A stretch of DNA of 64,000 nt from an uncultured Methanomassiliicoccus sp. (GTDB lineage: Archaea; Thermoplasmatota; Thermoplasmata; Methanomassiliicoccales; Methanomassiliicoccaceae): NCBI GenBank assembly GCA_905202485.1, contig CAJKRY010000009.1, positions 20,187-84,186 on the forward strand. The letters run 5' to 3'. Position numbers and translations under genes: made by a program. Below, piece after piece: positions 1 through 7,835 of this stretch. Within the stretch, counting starts at the first letter, position 1. Every line of letters starts with the position of its first letter. The notes beneath the pieces are model-generated. The model was not told where the DNA came from, made no database searches, and worked only from the letters and a program-made list of their open reading frames with translations.

Positions 1-717
1 GGTTACCCAGGAGGACTCATCAGATGCCAGATATAAGACTGCATAAGCTATGTCTTCAGGGGTCCCTAGTCTGCCGATCGGATGTAGGTTTGTAATCTCT
101 TCAGCTTCCTTATCCCCGTGATTTTTTCTGAATAATTCTAAATCAGTCTCAACCCACGCGGGACATACGCTGTTGACTCTGATATTCTCCTTAGCAAAAT
201 CCAAGGCCATGCACTTCATCATCATCTCAATTCCGCCTTTGGATGCGTTGTATGCAACATGTTTCTTCTGAGCGATGAATGCAGAAATTGAAGAGGTGAA
301 TATGATGCTTCCTCCCTTGTTCTTTCTCATGTAAGGAATAACGTATTTTGAACAGAGGAACTGAGCTTTCAGGTTGATGTCCATCAGTTCATCCCAGTCA
401 TCTTCTTCCAATTCAGAAATGTCATTGCCGTTGCCTGTGAACACAGCTGCATTGTTGAATAAAATGTCAATCCTGCCGTATTTTTTCTCAGTCTCTTCAA
501 AGAGCTTTTTCACCTGTTCTGATTTGGAAATGTCTGTAACAATGTAATCAGCAGATCCGCCGTTTGATTTGATTGCTTCTGCAGTCTCTTTGAGAGGCTC
601 TTTTCTTCTGCCGGCAATCATTACTTTGGCGCCTTCTTTAGCAAAAAGAATCGCGGTACCGCGGCCGATGCCGGTACCGCCTCCTGTTATCACTGCTACT
701 TTTCCATTCAATCTCAT
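1..717 (-). CDS. short-chain dehydrogenase/reductase, 3' end cut off by window edge
   Basis: NAD(P)-dependent oxidoreductase of the classical SDR family; the substrate cannot be read from sequence. From the ATG at 717 the frame is open for 239 codons to the window edge. It shows the nucleotide-binding motif TGGGTGIG (residues 11-18), the NNAAV strand end (about 88-92), the catalytic serine in SSIS (about 142-145) and the YNASK Tyr156/Lys160 pair. Classical SDRs are about 250 residues, so probably only 10-15 residues are missing. It starts 20 bp after the ATPase gene and on the same strand, so it is probably the last gene of importer operon A. Its link to uptake is unknown; modification of the imported ligand is a possibility but unproven. 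Confidence 0.9.
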   Translation of the reverse strand, partial: MRLNGKVAVITGGGTGIGRGTAILFAKEGAKVMIAGRRKEPLKETAEAIKSNGGSADYIVTDISKSEQVKKLFEETEKKYGRIDILFNNAAVFTGNGNDISELEEDDWDELMDINLKAQFLCSKYVIPYMRKNKGGSIIFTSSISAFIAQKKHVAYNASKGGIEMMMKCMALDFAKENIRVNSVCPAWVETDLELFRKNHGDKEAEEITNLHPIGRLGTPEDIAYAVLYLASDESSWVT

Positions 718-737
718 TTCGCTGCCTTCGATTATTT

Positions 738-1547
738 TCAGAATCTGTTAGCGTTGGATGCTCTGAACCTCTTTGGCAGGATATAAATCTCGCCGTCCGG
801 GTCTGTACCGACTCTTGCATCCACTTCGTACACTTCCTCTATGAGATCTTCAGTAATCACTTTTTTAGGATCTCCGATAGTCTTGATCTCCCCTTTTTTC
901 ATGATTATGCATAAATCACAGTAACGGGCCATGAGACTAATATCATGCTCTGCCACCAGGATGGTCATGTCAGTTTTTACCATTGCCTGCAGGTATTCCA
1001 TCACTTCCAGTTTGTATTTCATATCTAAGTGGCTCGTCGGTTCGTCGACAAGCATCAGCCTGGGAGACTGAACATAGGCTTTGGCGATCATTGCACGCTG
1101 ATATTCTCCCGAAGACAGCATCGAAAGCTGTTTGTCTTTGAGGTGGTCCAAACCGAAACGCTTCATAGCGTCCATCGCGACGTCTTCATCATCGTCGCTT
1201 TCCCACCAGATGCTGTCAACGTAAGGGTGTCTTCCCAGCATCACCAAATCCATGACGGACATGCCGAAGGTTCCTCTGCTTTCGGCAGGCACGTTTGCCA
1301 CTAGTTTTGCCAAAGCTGAAGCTTTCTTTCCTTTGGTGCTCTCGCCGTCAATGAATATCTCGCCGGAAGTGGGTTCGTGAATCTTGCAGATGCATTTCAT
1401 CATCGTTGACTTTCCACAGCCGTTCGGTCCGATGAGACCGACCATCTGTCCGCTGCCGATTGAATAATTGACACCTTTCAAAGCTTCAAAGTCGCCGTAG
1501 CATTTCCTTAAATCTTTAACTTCTAAAAGAGGAACATCATCCATCAT
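738..1547 (-). CDS. ABC importer ATPase of operon A (BtuD/FecE-like)
   Basis: Cytoplasmic ATPase that drives a type II ABC importer of the cobalamin/siderophore/heme class. The 269 residues contain Walker A GPNGCGKST (40-48), the signature as LSSGEYQ (144-150; the usual second Gly is Ser, as in the operon B paralogue), Walker B ending in DEP (168-170), the D-loop SHLD and the H-loop histidine in AEHD. A strong GGAGGG precedes two adjacent ATG codons; the second (1544) has the better spacing and gives MDDVPLLEV. It overlaps the end of the permease fusion by 11 bp, so the two are translationally coupled. It closely resembles the ATPase at 27262-28059, including the C-terminal tail ending in a GEIYVLPK-like strand. 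Confidence 0.93.
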   Translation of the reverse strand: MMDDVPLLEVKDLRKCYGDFEALKGVNYSIGSGQMVGLIGPNGCGKSTMMKCICKIHEPTSGEIFIDGESTKGKKASALAKLVANVPAESRGTFGMSVMDLVMLGRHPYVDSIWWESDDDEDVAMDAMKRFGLDHLKDKQLSMLSSGEYQRAMIAKAYVQSPRLMLVDEPTSHLDMKYKLEVMEYLQAMVKTDMTILVAEHDISLMARYCDLCIIMKKGEIKTIGDPKKVITEDLIEEVYEVDARVGTDPDGEIYILPKRFRASNANRF

Positions 1548-4374
1548 AGTTCCCTCCTTTTTTGATCAGCATGTAAGCAAACACCGGAGTGCCGATGATT
1601 GCTGTAATGGCACCAACAGGCAGTTCAAGCGGCATGAGAGCCATTCTTGCGATGATGTCTGAGGAAAGCATCAGCATTGCTCCCAGAATAATGCTTGCCG
1701 GCATGACAAGACGGTTGTCCCCGCCCATCAGCAGGCGGCAGGCATGGGGCACCACCAGACCCACAAATCCGATTATGCCTACAAAGGCAACGCAGATAGC
1801 AGTTAGAATTGAAGCGATTACAAGCATTATCCTGTTGAATGTTTTCACATTGAGACCCATCTGTTTGGCCTGTTCTTCTCCCAATACTACCAAATTAAAC
1901 TCTCTGGCCCACAGCAGGGAGATCAGTGAAATGCCCATTGCCGGGATGAAGATCAGCCAGGCATTCTCCCAGCTTACAGTTGAGAAGCTGCCGAAGAGCC
2001 AGTACATTACATCCTGCAGCTTATTGCCTGCAAGAGAAACAAATATAGTCTGTATCGACGAGAATGCAAATCCAACGATCACACCGCCTAAGATGTAATT
2101 TACCGAGTTTCCTCCTGACTTCTCAGCGATGAACATTGTAGCTGCAAAAGCCAAAAGACCGCCGGCAATGGCTGCTACTGGTATGATATAATTAGAATCA
2201 GGAGAAAGGAAGGGCAGCGTGATGTTGAAGGCCATTGCGGCCACGGCGATGCAGCCGGCTCCAGAAGATACTCCGGTAATGTAAGGATCAACGAGAGGAT
2301 TCCTGATGATGGCCTGATACATGCAGCCGGCTATCGATAACCCGACTCCCACCGCTATAGCGCCGATCGCCCTCGGCAGCCTGGCATTGTAAATGTAAAG
2401 TTCCATTGTATTCAGCGGGTCTCCGTTCAGAGTCTTCTGGATTGATGATACTAAAGAAGCAGCGGCATCGCTTATGGGCATGATTCCGCCGGAAGAAATT
2501 GAAAGCGAGATGAAGAACGCTATGACGGACATCACCGTGCCGAAAACTGCTATGTAAACGAATCTCCTCTTTTTCCTCTTTACTTCACTCAGGCCGCTGT
2601 CATCGCGGTATTTTAAGAGGTAAATCAAAAGGACGATCATGGCAGCTATAAGCGCAAATGTCAGGTACCAGGACCAGTGGCTGAAACCGTATGTCGGAGA
2701 ACTGTTGTTGTTAGTTGGAGGCAGAGTACCGGAAGCGTCTATGCAGTAGACAAATCCGCCGTCATTTGCGACGTAGATATTTCCTTCAAGAACTGTCGGC
2801 TGCACCATGGAGTATGATGTATTGGTGTAAGGTTCGACAGCAACTTTTTGTAAAATTTTGCCGGAAGCCGCGCTTATTGATACCAGCGATCCGCCGGCAG
2901 AATATTCCATAGCGTAGATTATTCCGTCTGCCTCTGTCATGTCGCCTTTAATGTAATTTATGTACTCACTTTTCCAGACTTCATTTCCGTCCCAGTCAAG
3001 CTTGTAAATGTTAAATTCATGATAAAATATGAAACCGTCTTCCTGCATGACAGGATTGCTGGTAAGATAGTCATGCTGCCAGAGTTCTTCTCCTGTCAGA
3101 GGGTCAAGCATCAGCATGTATCCGCTGGTTTTAGACATCTCCCCGTCGCTGCAACAGACAATGATGCTTTCCGGAGCAATTGAAATGCTGTCCACAGACC
3201 CGGGATTTCTTTTGCCGTCCGGCATGTAGTTAACTACCTCTCTGTTCCAGATCAGGCTGCCTGTGCTGGAATTTATGGCATACACATAACCTTCGTAGTT
3301 TCCAATGTAAAGAATGCGTTCTCCGTTTACGGTGGCAAAGGTCGGTTTGACATAATATATGCAGCCGTTGGTCTGGTAGGTCCAGATATTTTCAGCTTTT
3401 TCTTTTGTTACGGAATAGCAGTAAACTTTGCCGTCCGCCGAGCCGAAATACAAAGCTCCTGAATCATACGCAGGAGTCGAGGGCCCTGAACGGAATGTTC
3501 TGCCCGTCCAGTCGATAGCTCCGTTTTCATCTCTCGGCGGATTGAAGGGAATGTTCTCAGTCCAGTACAGCTCGCCTGTAAACCTGTCTAAACAGTAAAC
3601 GTTTTCATTGCTGGCGCAGACGATTATCAGATCTCCGATAATCAAAGGAGTCGTGAGTTCGTCTCCGCTTCCGATGTCATAGCTGTATTTCCAAATCTCT
3701 TCTCCGCTGTCTTTATTCAGGCAGTGGAGAGCAGGCAGGGTTTTCGGAGTCTTGTTTCCTGAAGATGTGAAGTAGATGTAATCATCAGCACTGACGATGC
3801 CTGAATCAATGTAACCGTTGTTTGTCGGGAAATACCAGCTCGGAGGAGTTGTGAGATTTTCAGGACCGTAAGACTCAGAAACATTCTCTGACGAAGAAGA
3901 TCCGCCGATTGTCGTCCAGGCTTCCGGATGCTGAAGCGTTACTATTGGGCATATGACTTCTTTTGTATCAGGATAAAATCCCCAGGCGAAAGTTTTTCCG
4001 TCGTAGGAGGAAGAGGCTGTGACTTTCTTATCATACTGCCAGTTTCCTTCATTATCCAAAGTATAAAGCTTCCAGGATGTGGAGATGCTGTTTCCTGAGC
4101 TGCCTTTAATCATCGTGTTTGAAAACTCATTGATTTTAGTCACAGAACTGTTGGCTTCGAGGCTTATGCCCGCTGCAGACAGCGATGCCTTGGTGACGTC
4201 TAAGTAGGATGTACCGGACGCGGCATCTACCCACTGCGTCTCACCGTTGCCGTAGTCTATGAGAATCTGCGGCGTTTTTTCATCGGATGCGCTCGCACTG
4301 CTTATTGATGGAACGACCGCTACAGCAATAATCACTGCCACGATCAGTACCGACAAAATCCGCCGGTTATTCAA
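1537..4374 (-). CDS. secreted DUF4430-like/PQQ propeller fused to FecCD (BtuC-type) permease
   Basis: A single 945-residue membrane protein that appears to join ligand-binding and transport parts. In order: signal peptide (about 1-29); a DUF4430-like module (about 35-140; opens with ILIDYGNGETQWV); a beta-propeller with PQQ-type blades (about 170-560; repeated motifs such as GALYFGSADGKVYCY and VYCLDRFTGELYW); one membrane helix (HWSWYLTFALIAAMIVLLIYL); then a complete FecCD permease of about 340 residues with LPRAIGAIAVGVGLSIAG and the LxxGDN region near the ATPase coupling helix. Family permeases alone are 320-360 residues. Operon B carries the same two parts as separate genes divided by one stop codon. 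It overlaps the upstream binding-protein gene by 4 bp (ATGA). The propeller is predicted to be outside the membrane. The ligand is inferred, not shown. Confidence 0.88.
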   Translation of the reverse strand: MNNRRILSVLIVAVIIAVAVVPSISSASASDEKTPQILIDYGNGETQWVDAASGTSYLDVTKASLSAAGISLEANSSVTKINEFSNTMIKGSSGNSISTSWKLYTLDNEGNWQYDKKVTASSSYDGKTFAWGFYPDTKEVICPIVTLQHPEAWTTIGGSSSSENVSESYGPENLTTPPSWYFPTNNGYIDSGIVSADDYIYFTSSGNKTPKTLPALHCLNKDSGEEIWKYSYDIGSGDELTTPLIIGDLIIVCASNENVYCLDRFTGELYWTENIPFNPPRDENGAIDWTGRTFRSGPSTPAYDSGALYFGSADGKVYCYSVTKEKAENIWTYQTNGCIYYVKPTFATVNGERILYIGNYEGYVYAINSSTGSLIWNREVVNYMPDGKRNPGSVDSISIAPESIIVCCSDGEMSKTSGYMLMLDPLTGEELWQHDYLTSNPVMQEDGFIFYHEFNIYKLDWDGNEVWKSEYINYIKGDMTEADGIIYAMEYSAGGSLVSISAASGKILQKVAVEPYTNTSYSMVQPTVLEGNIYVANDGGFVYCIDASGTLPPTNNNSSPTYGFSHWSWYLTFALIAAMIVLLIYLLKYRDDSGLSEVKRKKRRFVYIAVFGTVMSVIAFFISLSISSGGIMPISDAAASLVSSIQKTLNGDPLNTMELYIYNARLPRAIGAIAVGVGLSIAGCMYQAIIRNPLVDPYITGVSSGAGCIAVAAMAFNITLPFLSPDSNYIIPVAAIAGGLLAFAATMFIAEKSGGNSVNYILGGVIVGFAFSSIQTIFVSLAGNKLQDVMYWLFGSFSTVSWENAWLIFIPAMGISLISLLWAREFNLVVLGEEQAKQMGLNVKTFNRIMLVIASILTAICVAFVGIIGFVGLVVPHACRLLMGGDNRLVMPASIILGAMLMLSSDIIARMALMPLELPVGAITAIIGTPVFAYMLIKKGGNYDG

Positions 4375-5753
4375 AGGAACACCTCATTTTGATATTTCAG
4401 ATACATTCTGTAGTCGTCGCCGAAGAATTTGGGGACTACGTCCTGTGAGTTTTTCTTAAGAAATTGGTCTGGGTGAATGATTTTTGCTATCAGTTCAGTG
4501 GCTTCTCCCAGCCTCGGGCCGGACCTTGAAAGAAGATCGCCTGCCTTGCCGCTGAAAATATAAATTTCTCCGTTTTTATAAGCCGGGGTGTCTTTCCAGA
4601 TATCATTGAGCCCGCTGACGATCTTGTCATATTCTTCCTGAGTTCCGACATATGTTTCGGAAATGAGGATTATGACTTCAGGCTGCTTGGAATGCATGGC
4701 TTCAATCCCTACCTGCACCCAGGTCTGGCTCTGATCATCGAAGACATTCTTTCCTCCGACCATGGAGACTATGTCAGAAATGTAAGTTGATTTTCCTGAT
4801 GTGTAAGGAGCATTGTTGGTCGACAAACTGATGAATATATTTTTGTCAGGCTCGTTTCCTACAATGCCTGTAATGGTATCTATTGTAGTATTGATGGAAT
4901 TGATTATCTTGTTTCCAGTTTCACTGTATCCCAGGGCTGAAGACACGATCCACATGTTGTTGTAAACCATATCCATTCCAGTGGTGTCGTAAAGCACCAC
5001 ACAATTAATGCCAGATTTTCTTAGTTTATCGGCCATGTGGGTGTGCGATCCTACTCCCTTGTCGCAGAACACTATGTCCGGCGCCAGTCCGACTATTTTT
5101 TCGTAGTTTGGATCAGTATAGCCGCCGATAACCTCAATTTCTCCGCCGTTCTGCTTGTCTACGATCTCATCAGGATAATTGCTGTACAGATCGGTTCCTA
5201 CGAGCAGTTCAGCTCCTCCTGCCGCGACGATCATTTCTGTGATTGTCGGCGAGAGGCTTACAATCCTCAGCTGGTTTCCTGTGGCTGCGGAAGCTCCGTT
5301 TTTGCCGTAGCCGTAGTATTCAAAGCCGGTGGCGTCTACGCCGGGGATCAGGTCTTCTGAATCTGAAGCTCTGGCCCATGCCAGAAGTGTATAGTCTGCA
5401 ACATTTACTTCCAGAGGCGACTTTTCAATTTTAATCCACTCTTTTTCCTGCAGTGCGTAGAGAGTCCAGGGTTTATCAGGCAGCGACTCCTGTCCGTTTA
5501 TTGAAATTATCTTGTCGCCGCTGATGATGAGCTCATAATCGTTGATGCTGCACGCTTCCTCTAAAAGTTCTATGCCGCTCATCCCTTCCTGCAGGGAAAT
5601 CTCTGTCCAAGTGATATCCCAGTAACCAAAGTCGATGACCAATCCTTCCTTATCATCTTCAGCCGTTGATGTCGTGCCGATGAACGGCAGGGCAGCAACA
5701 ATCAGAACGGCAATGACAACGGAGGCAGTTAGCTTGACTTTGGCGGGCTCCAT
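4371..5753 (-). CDS. ABC importer binding protein with N-terminal DUF4430-like domain (BtuF-type)
   Basis: Extracytoplasmic binding protein for importer A. The 460 residues begin with a signal peptide (ends near the ATTSTAED region). A DUF4430-like module follows (about 35-150; LVIDFGYWDITWTEI, then WTLYALQEKEWIKI and LLAWARAS). The rest is a TroA/BtuF-type fold starting at RIVSLSPTITEMIVAAGG and continuing with LVGTDLYSNYP, APDIVFCD and the C-terminal GPRLGEATELIAKIIHP. Fusion of the two domains suggests that the front module hands ligand to the BtuF-like cleft (inference). First gene of operon A: the RBS GAGGGTG lies before the ATG at 5753 and the permease fusion overlaps its stop. It is paralogous to 22765-24150 with the same domain order. 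Confidence 0.9.
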   Translation of the reverse strand: MEPAKVKLTASVVIAVLIVAALPFIGTTSTAEDDKEGLVIDFGYWDITWTEISLQEGMSGIELLEEACSINDYELIISGDKIISINGQESLPDKPWTLYALQEKEWIKIEKSPLEVNVADYTLLAWARASDSEDLIPGVDATGFEYYGYGKNGASAATGNQLRIVSLSPTITEMIVAAGGAELLVGTDLYSNYPDEIVDKQNGGEIEVIGGYTDPNYEKIVGLAPDIVFCDKGVGSHTHMADKLRKSGINCVVLYDTTGMDMVYNNMWIVSSALGYSETGNKIINSINTTIDTITGIVGNEPDKNIFISLSTNNAPYTSGKSTYISDIVSMVGGKNVFDDQSQTWVQVGIEAMHSKQPEVIILISETYVGTQEEYDKIVSGLNDIWKDTPAYKNGEIYIFSGKAGDLLSRSGPRLGEATELIAKIIHPDQFLKKNSQDVVPKFFGDDYRMYLKYQNEVFL

Positions 5754-5792
5754 GTCAGCACCCTCTTGTTAATACTGCCGAGGGTATCAAAT

Positions 5793-5835
5793 GCCTCAAA
5801 TCTCCGCAGAGCAGATGCACTCTCTGCGCCTCAAA
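5793..5835 (-). promoter_or_regulatory. hairpin flanked by direct repeats in the operon A leader
   Basis: CGCAGAG (5805-5811) pairs with CTCTGCG (5822-5828) around a 10-base loop, and the octamer GCCTCAAA lies on both sides (5793-5800 and 5828-5835). It sits 40-80 bp upstream of the binding-protein start, where a leader structure or an operator could act. No function is assigned. Confidence 0.35.
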
Positions 5836-5971
5836 ATTATGTATTGTATTGTTATGTCGGAATTTTTGAGACATTCTCGGATCCCCCGCCACTATTTCTG
5901 GGATGCCTTACTGTTTTAAAAGAGTATCCTCGATTTGTAACCATATAGCTGATATTCGGAAAAATTGGGAA

Positions 5972-6026
5972 ATATCATCCAATGAATGTCTGTACAACAG
6001 CCAATTCTGAAACATGTGGATGATAT
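5972..6026. promoter_or_regulatory. inverted pair of ATTGGATGATAT-type motifs
   Basis: ATTGGATGATAT on the minus strand at 5972-5983 and TGTGGATGATAT on the plus strand at 6015-6026. The same 12-mer occurs twice directly upstream of the TATA box of importer C (15730-15741, 15759-15770). Position between divergent transcription units, plus recurrence at a functionally related operon, suggests a regulator binding site. Confidence 0.5.
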
Positions 6027-6116
6027 GGATGCAGTGCTTCTCGCCGACTCTCGTAAAAATGTAAAAACGCTCTTGAGTTGGCGGGATTCATCTTTCTTCC
6101 TATTTTGGTCATTTGC

Positions 6117-6300
6117 TTATAAATACTACCCTAATTGATATTGGATGCAATCTCCAATAGGAGGGGATAACAGACACAGAAAAATCACAAAAATCCAAAT
6201 GGAGAAGGGTGGAGAGTTAGGAGCTCTCCGCCCTTTAACACCCTGCCGCCTAAAATGACTTGCGCGGTGGCATGATGAATTTAATTATTCATCATGAATG
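6117..6300 (+). ncRNA. candidate small structured RNA with its own promoter
   Basis: TTATAAATA at 6117-6125 is a canonical archaeal TATA box; a start about 25 bases downstream (near 6146) would yield an RNA with no real open frame. The region folds into consecutive hairpins: TATTGGA/TCCAATA (6139-6159, partly at the likely 5' end), GGGTGGAGAG/CTCTCCGCCC with one G-U pair (6207-6233, followed by three T), TGCCGCC/GGTGGCA, and TGATGAAT/ATTCATCA just before the next TATA box. It does not show the B12 box of cobalamin riboswitches, nor the SRP RNA or RNase P RNA cores. It could also be an eroded mRNA leader. Confidence 0.4.
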
Positions 6301-6311
6301 TTATATAAATA
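6301..6311 (+). promoter_or_regulatory. TATA box upstream of the surface-protein cluster
   Basis: TTATATAAATA, a near-ideal archaeal TATA element. A start near 6335 would give a leader of about 400 bases before the gene at 6738, or a separate short transcript containing AGGAGGGG and a five-codon frame at 6370-6387. Confidence 0.5.
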
Positions 6312-6685
6312 CATTTGGACAGGCTGATTTTCTGGTCTATTGTACTCTGATGGAGATTAGGAGGGGTATATGATTGGATACATCTGATACAGCATTGATT
6401 CCTAGCAGGACAATAAATCTGAATGGGTTCATTTATTACATGAATGCCAGCACGCAATCAATCAAATGTGTTTATGTGTCTGGTCATCGTGTAAAATGAT
6501 CTGAATGTTACATTTTGATTATTTAATGCAACCTTCTTTTCAGTTTTTTGTTTTGTTGGAACAGATTTTCATCCCATTGTTTGTCACTCAACCTGAGCAA
6601 GTCAAGAGTGATTGAAAGTCTGATCAAAACGTCAACATAATATGAAAACTAGCCTCATCAAGACTTCTAAAATCTGGCGGGGCGG

Positions 6686-6707
6686 CTGCAAACGTCAAAG
6701 TTTGCAG
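6686..6707 (+). promoter_or_regulatory. 8-bp hairpin just before the surface-protein operon
   Basis: CTGCAAAC (6686-6693) and GTTTGCAG (6700-6707) form a perfect stem with a six-base loop, 18 bases before the RBS of the gene at 6738. There is no T-tract, so an operator or 5' leader stem is more likely than a terminator. Confidence 0.4.
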
Positions 6708-6737
6708 TGATGATGAAATAATATGGAGATAAATATC

Positions 6738-7781
6738 ATGTTAAATATCAATAAAAAGCTAATAAGTGCATTAGCTCTGGTTGTGGCCGTTGTAATGGTC
6801 GCATCACCCTTGGCATTCATGGGTGGATCAGACAATGCAGATGCTCCTGCTTTAGGGGCGGCAAGTACTTCGACTACAACAGGAACCTATACAATTTTTG
6901 TAGATGATGGAAGTGGTTGGCAAAGTCAGGTAGTAAATGCATATGACGGAGCTCAGGCTGTTCAGGCAACAAGTTTCTGGACTGGTAATCCTGGAGTCAT
7001 GGCTGATCGTACTATAACGGAATATGGCTATGTAAACCTCAACGCTTCATATGGAGATATCACCACATTTATGGGTAAAACTGAAGATGCTAATAATGTA
7101 TGGAATGTATATGTTTTAATTGGAAGTAATTGGGTACTTGGACAAGATGCTATTGGATATTATAAATGCTTCAGCGACTACGATGCAACTTTAAAAACTG
7201 CAAACATTGCATTAGAATATGGTGCAGATGCAACAACTGTACCTTCTTTATTGGAAACATTCTCTGTTGGAAAAATCAGCAGTATTACAAATGTTACAGA
7301 GACAAGTGCCTTTGAAGTAACATTTAATTTTAAAAACATCTTGTATGATGCAGATACTGATGAATATGTGCCAGTAATTAATGGTACAATAAAAGATGTA
7401 AACAACAATAATGTTACAGCAGATTCTCTTGCAGCCGGTGTTACTGTAAAAGGCTACGGATCTGATGCATATTTAGCACTTAAGAATGCATTAAATGTAG
7501 TATCAGCTAGCCCAAATGTAGTAGCTTCAGAATCCATTCCATCCAATTACAGCTGGATAACTACAATATTTGGTATGGGAACTGTTCAGACTGGCGGTAT
7601 GGACACACCTTCTGATTGGACTGATGATACATATGCATACTGGATTTTATATGAAGGAGACTATCTTGAAAACCCAGAACTGTCTGTAGCTGACTTTGTG
7701 TCTGGTGCTTACAGTCCAGTGGGGCAGGCCCCCGACTTAGTGTCTGAATTCTCATTCATATATAATACATATATTATGTAA
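6738..7781 (+). CDS. secreted two-module DUF4430-like protein
   Basis: A 347-residue exported protein, probably ligand-binding. I choose the ATG at 6738 because GGAG lies nine bases before it and the protein then opens with LNINKKLISALALVVAVV, a good signal peptide; an upstream ATG at 6723 has no RBS. After the signal come two modules that look like DUF4430-type domains: one opening TGTYTIFVDDGSGWQSQVV and ending near GQDAIGYYKCFSDY, and a second around 245-345 with the W-T-IFGMG and YAYWILYEGDYLENP segments that recur in the proteins at 12863 and 21804. There is no C-terminal membrane anchor. DUF4430 is related to the C-terminal domain of transcobalamin/intrinsic factor; corrinoid binding here is inference. 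First gene of an AT-rich block. Confidence 0.75.
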   Translation: MLNINKKLISALALVVAVVMVASPLAFMGGSDNADAPALGAASTSTTTGTYTIFVDDGSGWQSQVVNAYDGAQAVQATSFWTGNPGVMADRTITEYGYVNLNASYGDITTFMGKTEDANNVWNVYVLIGSNWVLGQDAIGYYKCFSDYDATLKTANIALEYGADATTVPSLLETFSVGKISSITNVTETSAFEVTFNFKNILYDADTDEYVPVINGTIKDVNNNNVTADSLAAGVTVKGYGSDAYLALKNALNVVSASPNVVASESIPSNYSWITTIFGMGTVQTGGMDTPSDWTDDTYAYWILYEGDYLENPELSVADFVSGAYSPVGQAPDLVSEFSFIYNTYIM

Positions 7782-7792
7782 ATTTATTTTTA

Positions 7793-7826
7793 GATGGGAT
7801 TTTCCCCATCTTATCTTTTTATTTTG
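7793..7826 (+). terminator. rho-independent-like terminator after the 6738 gene
   Basis: GATGGG (7793-7798) and CCCATC pair around a short loop, followed by TTATCTTTTTATTTT. It overlaps the first codons of an over-extended reading frame and supports the later start at 7836 for the next gene. Confidence 0.6.
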
Positions 7827-7835
7827 GTGTTGCAT

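Larger units (their letters stand above)
5754..6737. other. long non-coding region between operon A and the surface-protein cluster
   Basis: About 980 bp without a credible protein gene. It contains, from left to right: a hairpin flanked by direct repeats near the operon A leader; two copies of a TGGATGATAT motif in opposite orientation; a strong TATA box (TTATAAATA, 6117-6125) followed by four hairpins; a second strong TATA box (TTATATAAATA, 6301-6311) followed by AGGAGGGG and a five-codon frame (6370-6387); and an 8-bp hairpin just before the first surface-protein gene. Both TATA boxes are followed by the same nine bases TAGGAGGGG (6158-6166 and 6358-6366). The rest is AT-rich sequence in which I recognise nothing. 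Confidence 0.6.

Noticed and set aside
5037..5434. Medium-length frames on the plus strand opposite the binding-protein gene, and similar antisense frames across the importer and cas genes
   Set aside because: They lie wholly opposite well-supported genes, lack RBS and domain features, and follow from codon bias of the real gene.
6370..6387. Five-codon leader peptide after AGGAGGGG
   Set aside because: The frame is very short and nothing downstream is positioned for attenuation; listed only as part of the non-coding region.
5754..6737. Cobalamin riboswitch upstream of the corrinoid-type genes
   Set aside because: No B12-box sequence was found, and this riboswitch class is essentially bacterial. 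The hairpins are reported only as a candidate small RNA.
7794..7835. Upstream ATG for the giant BspA-type protein
   Set aside because: Those 14 codons are the terminator hairpin of the previous gene; GGTG before the ATG at 7836 gives a better start and a normal signal segment.
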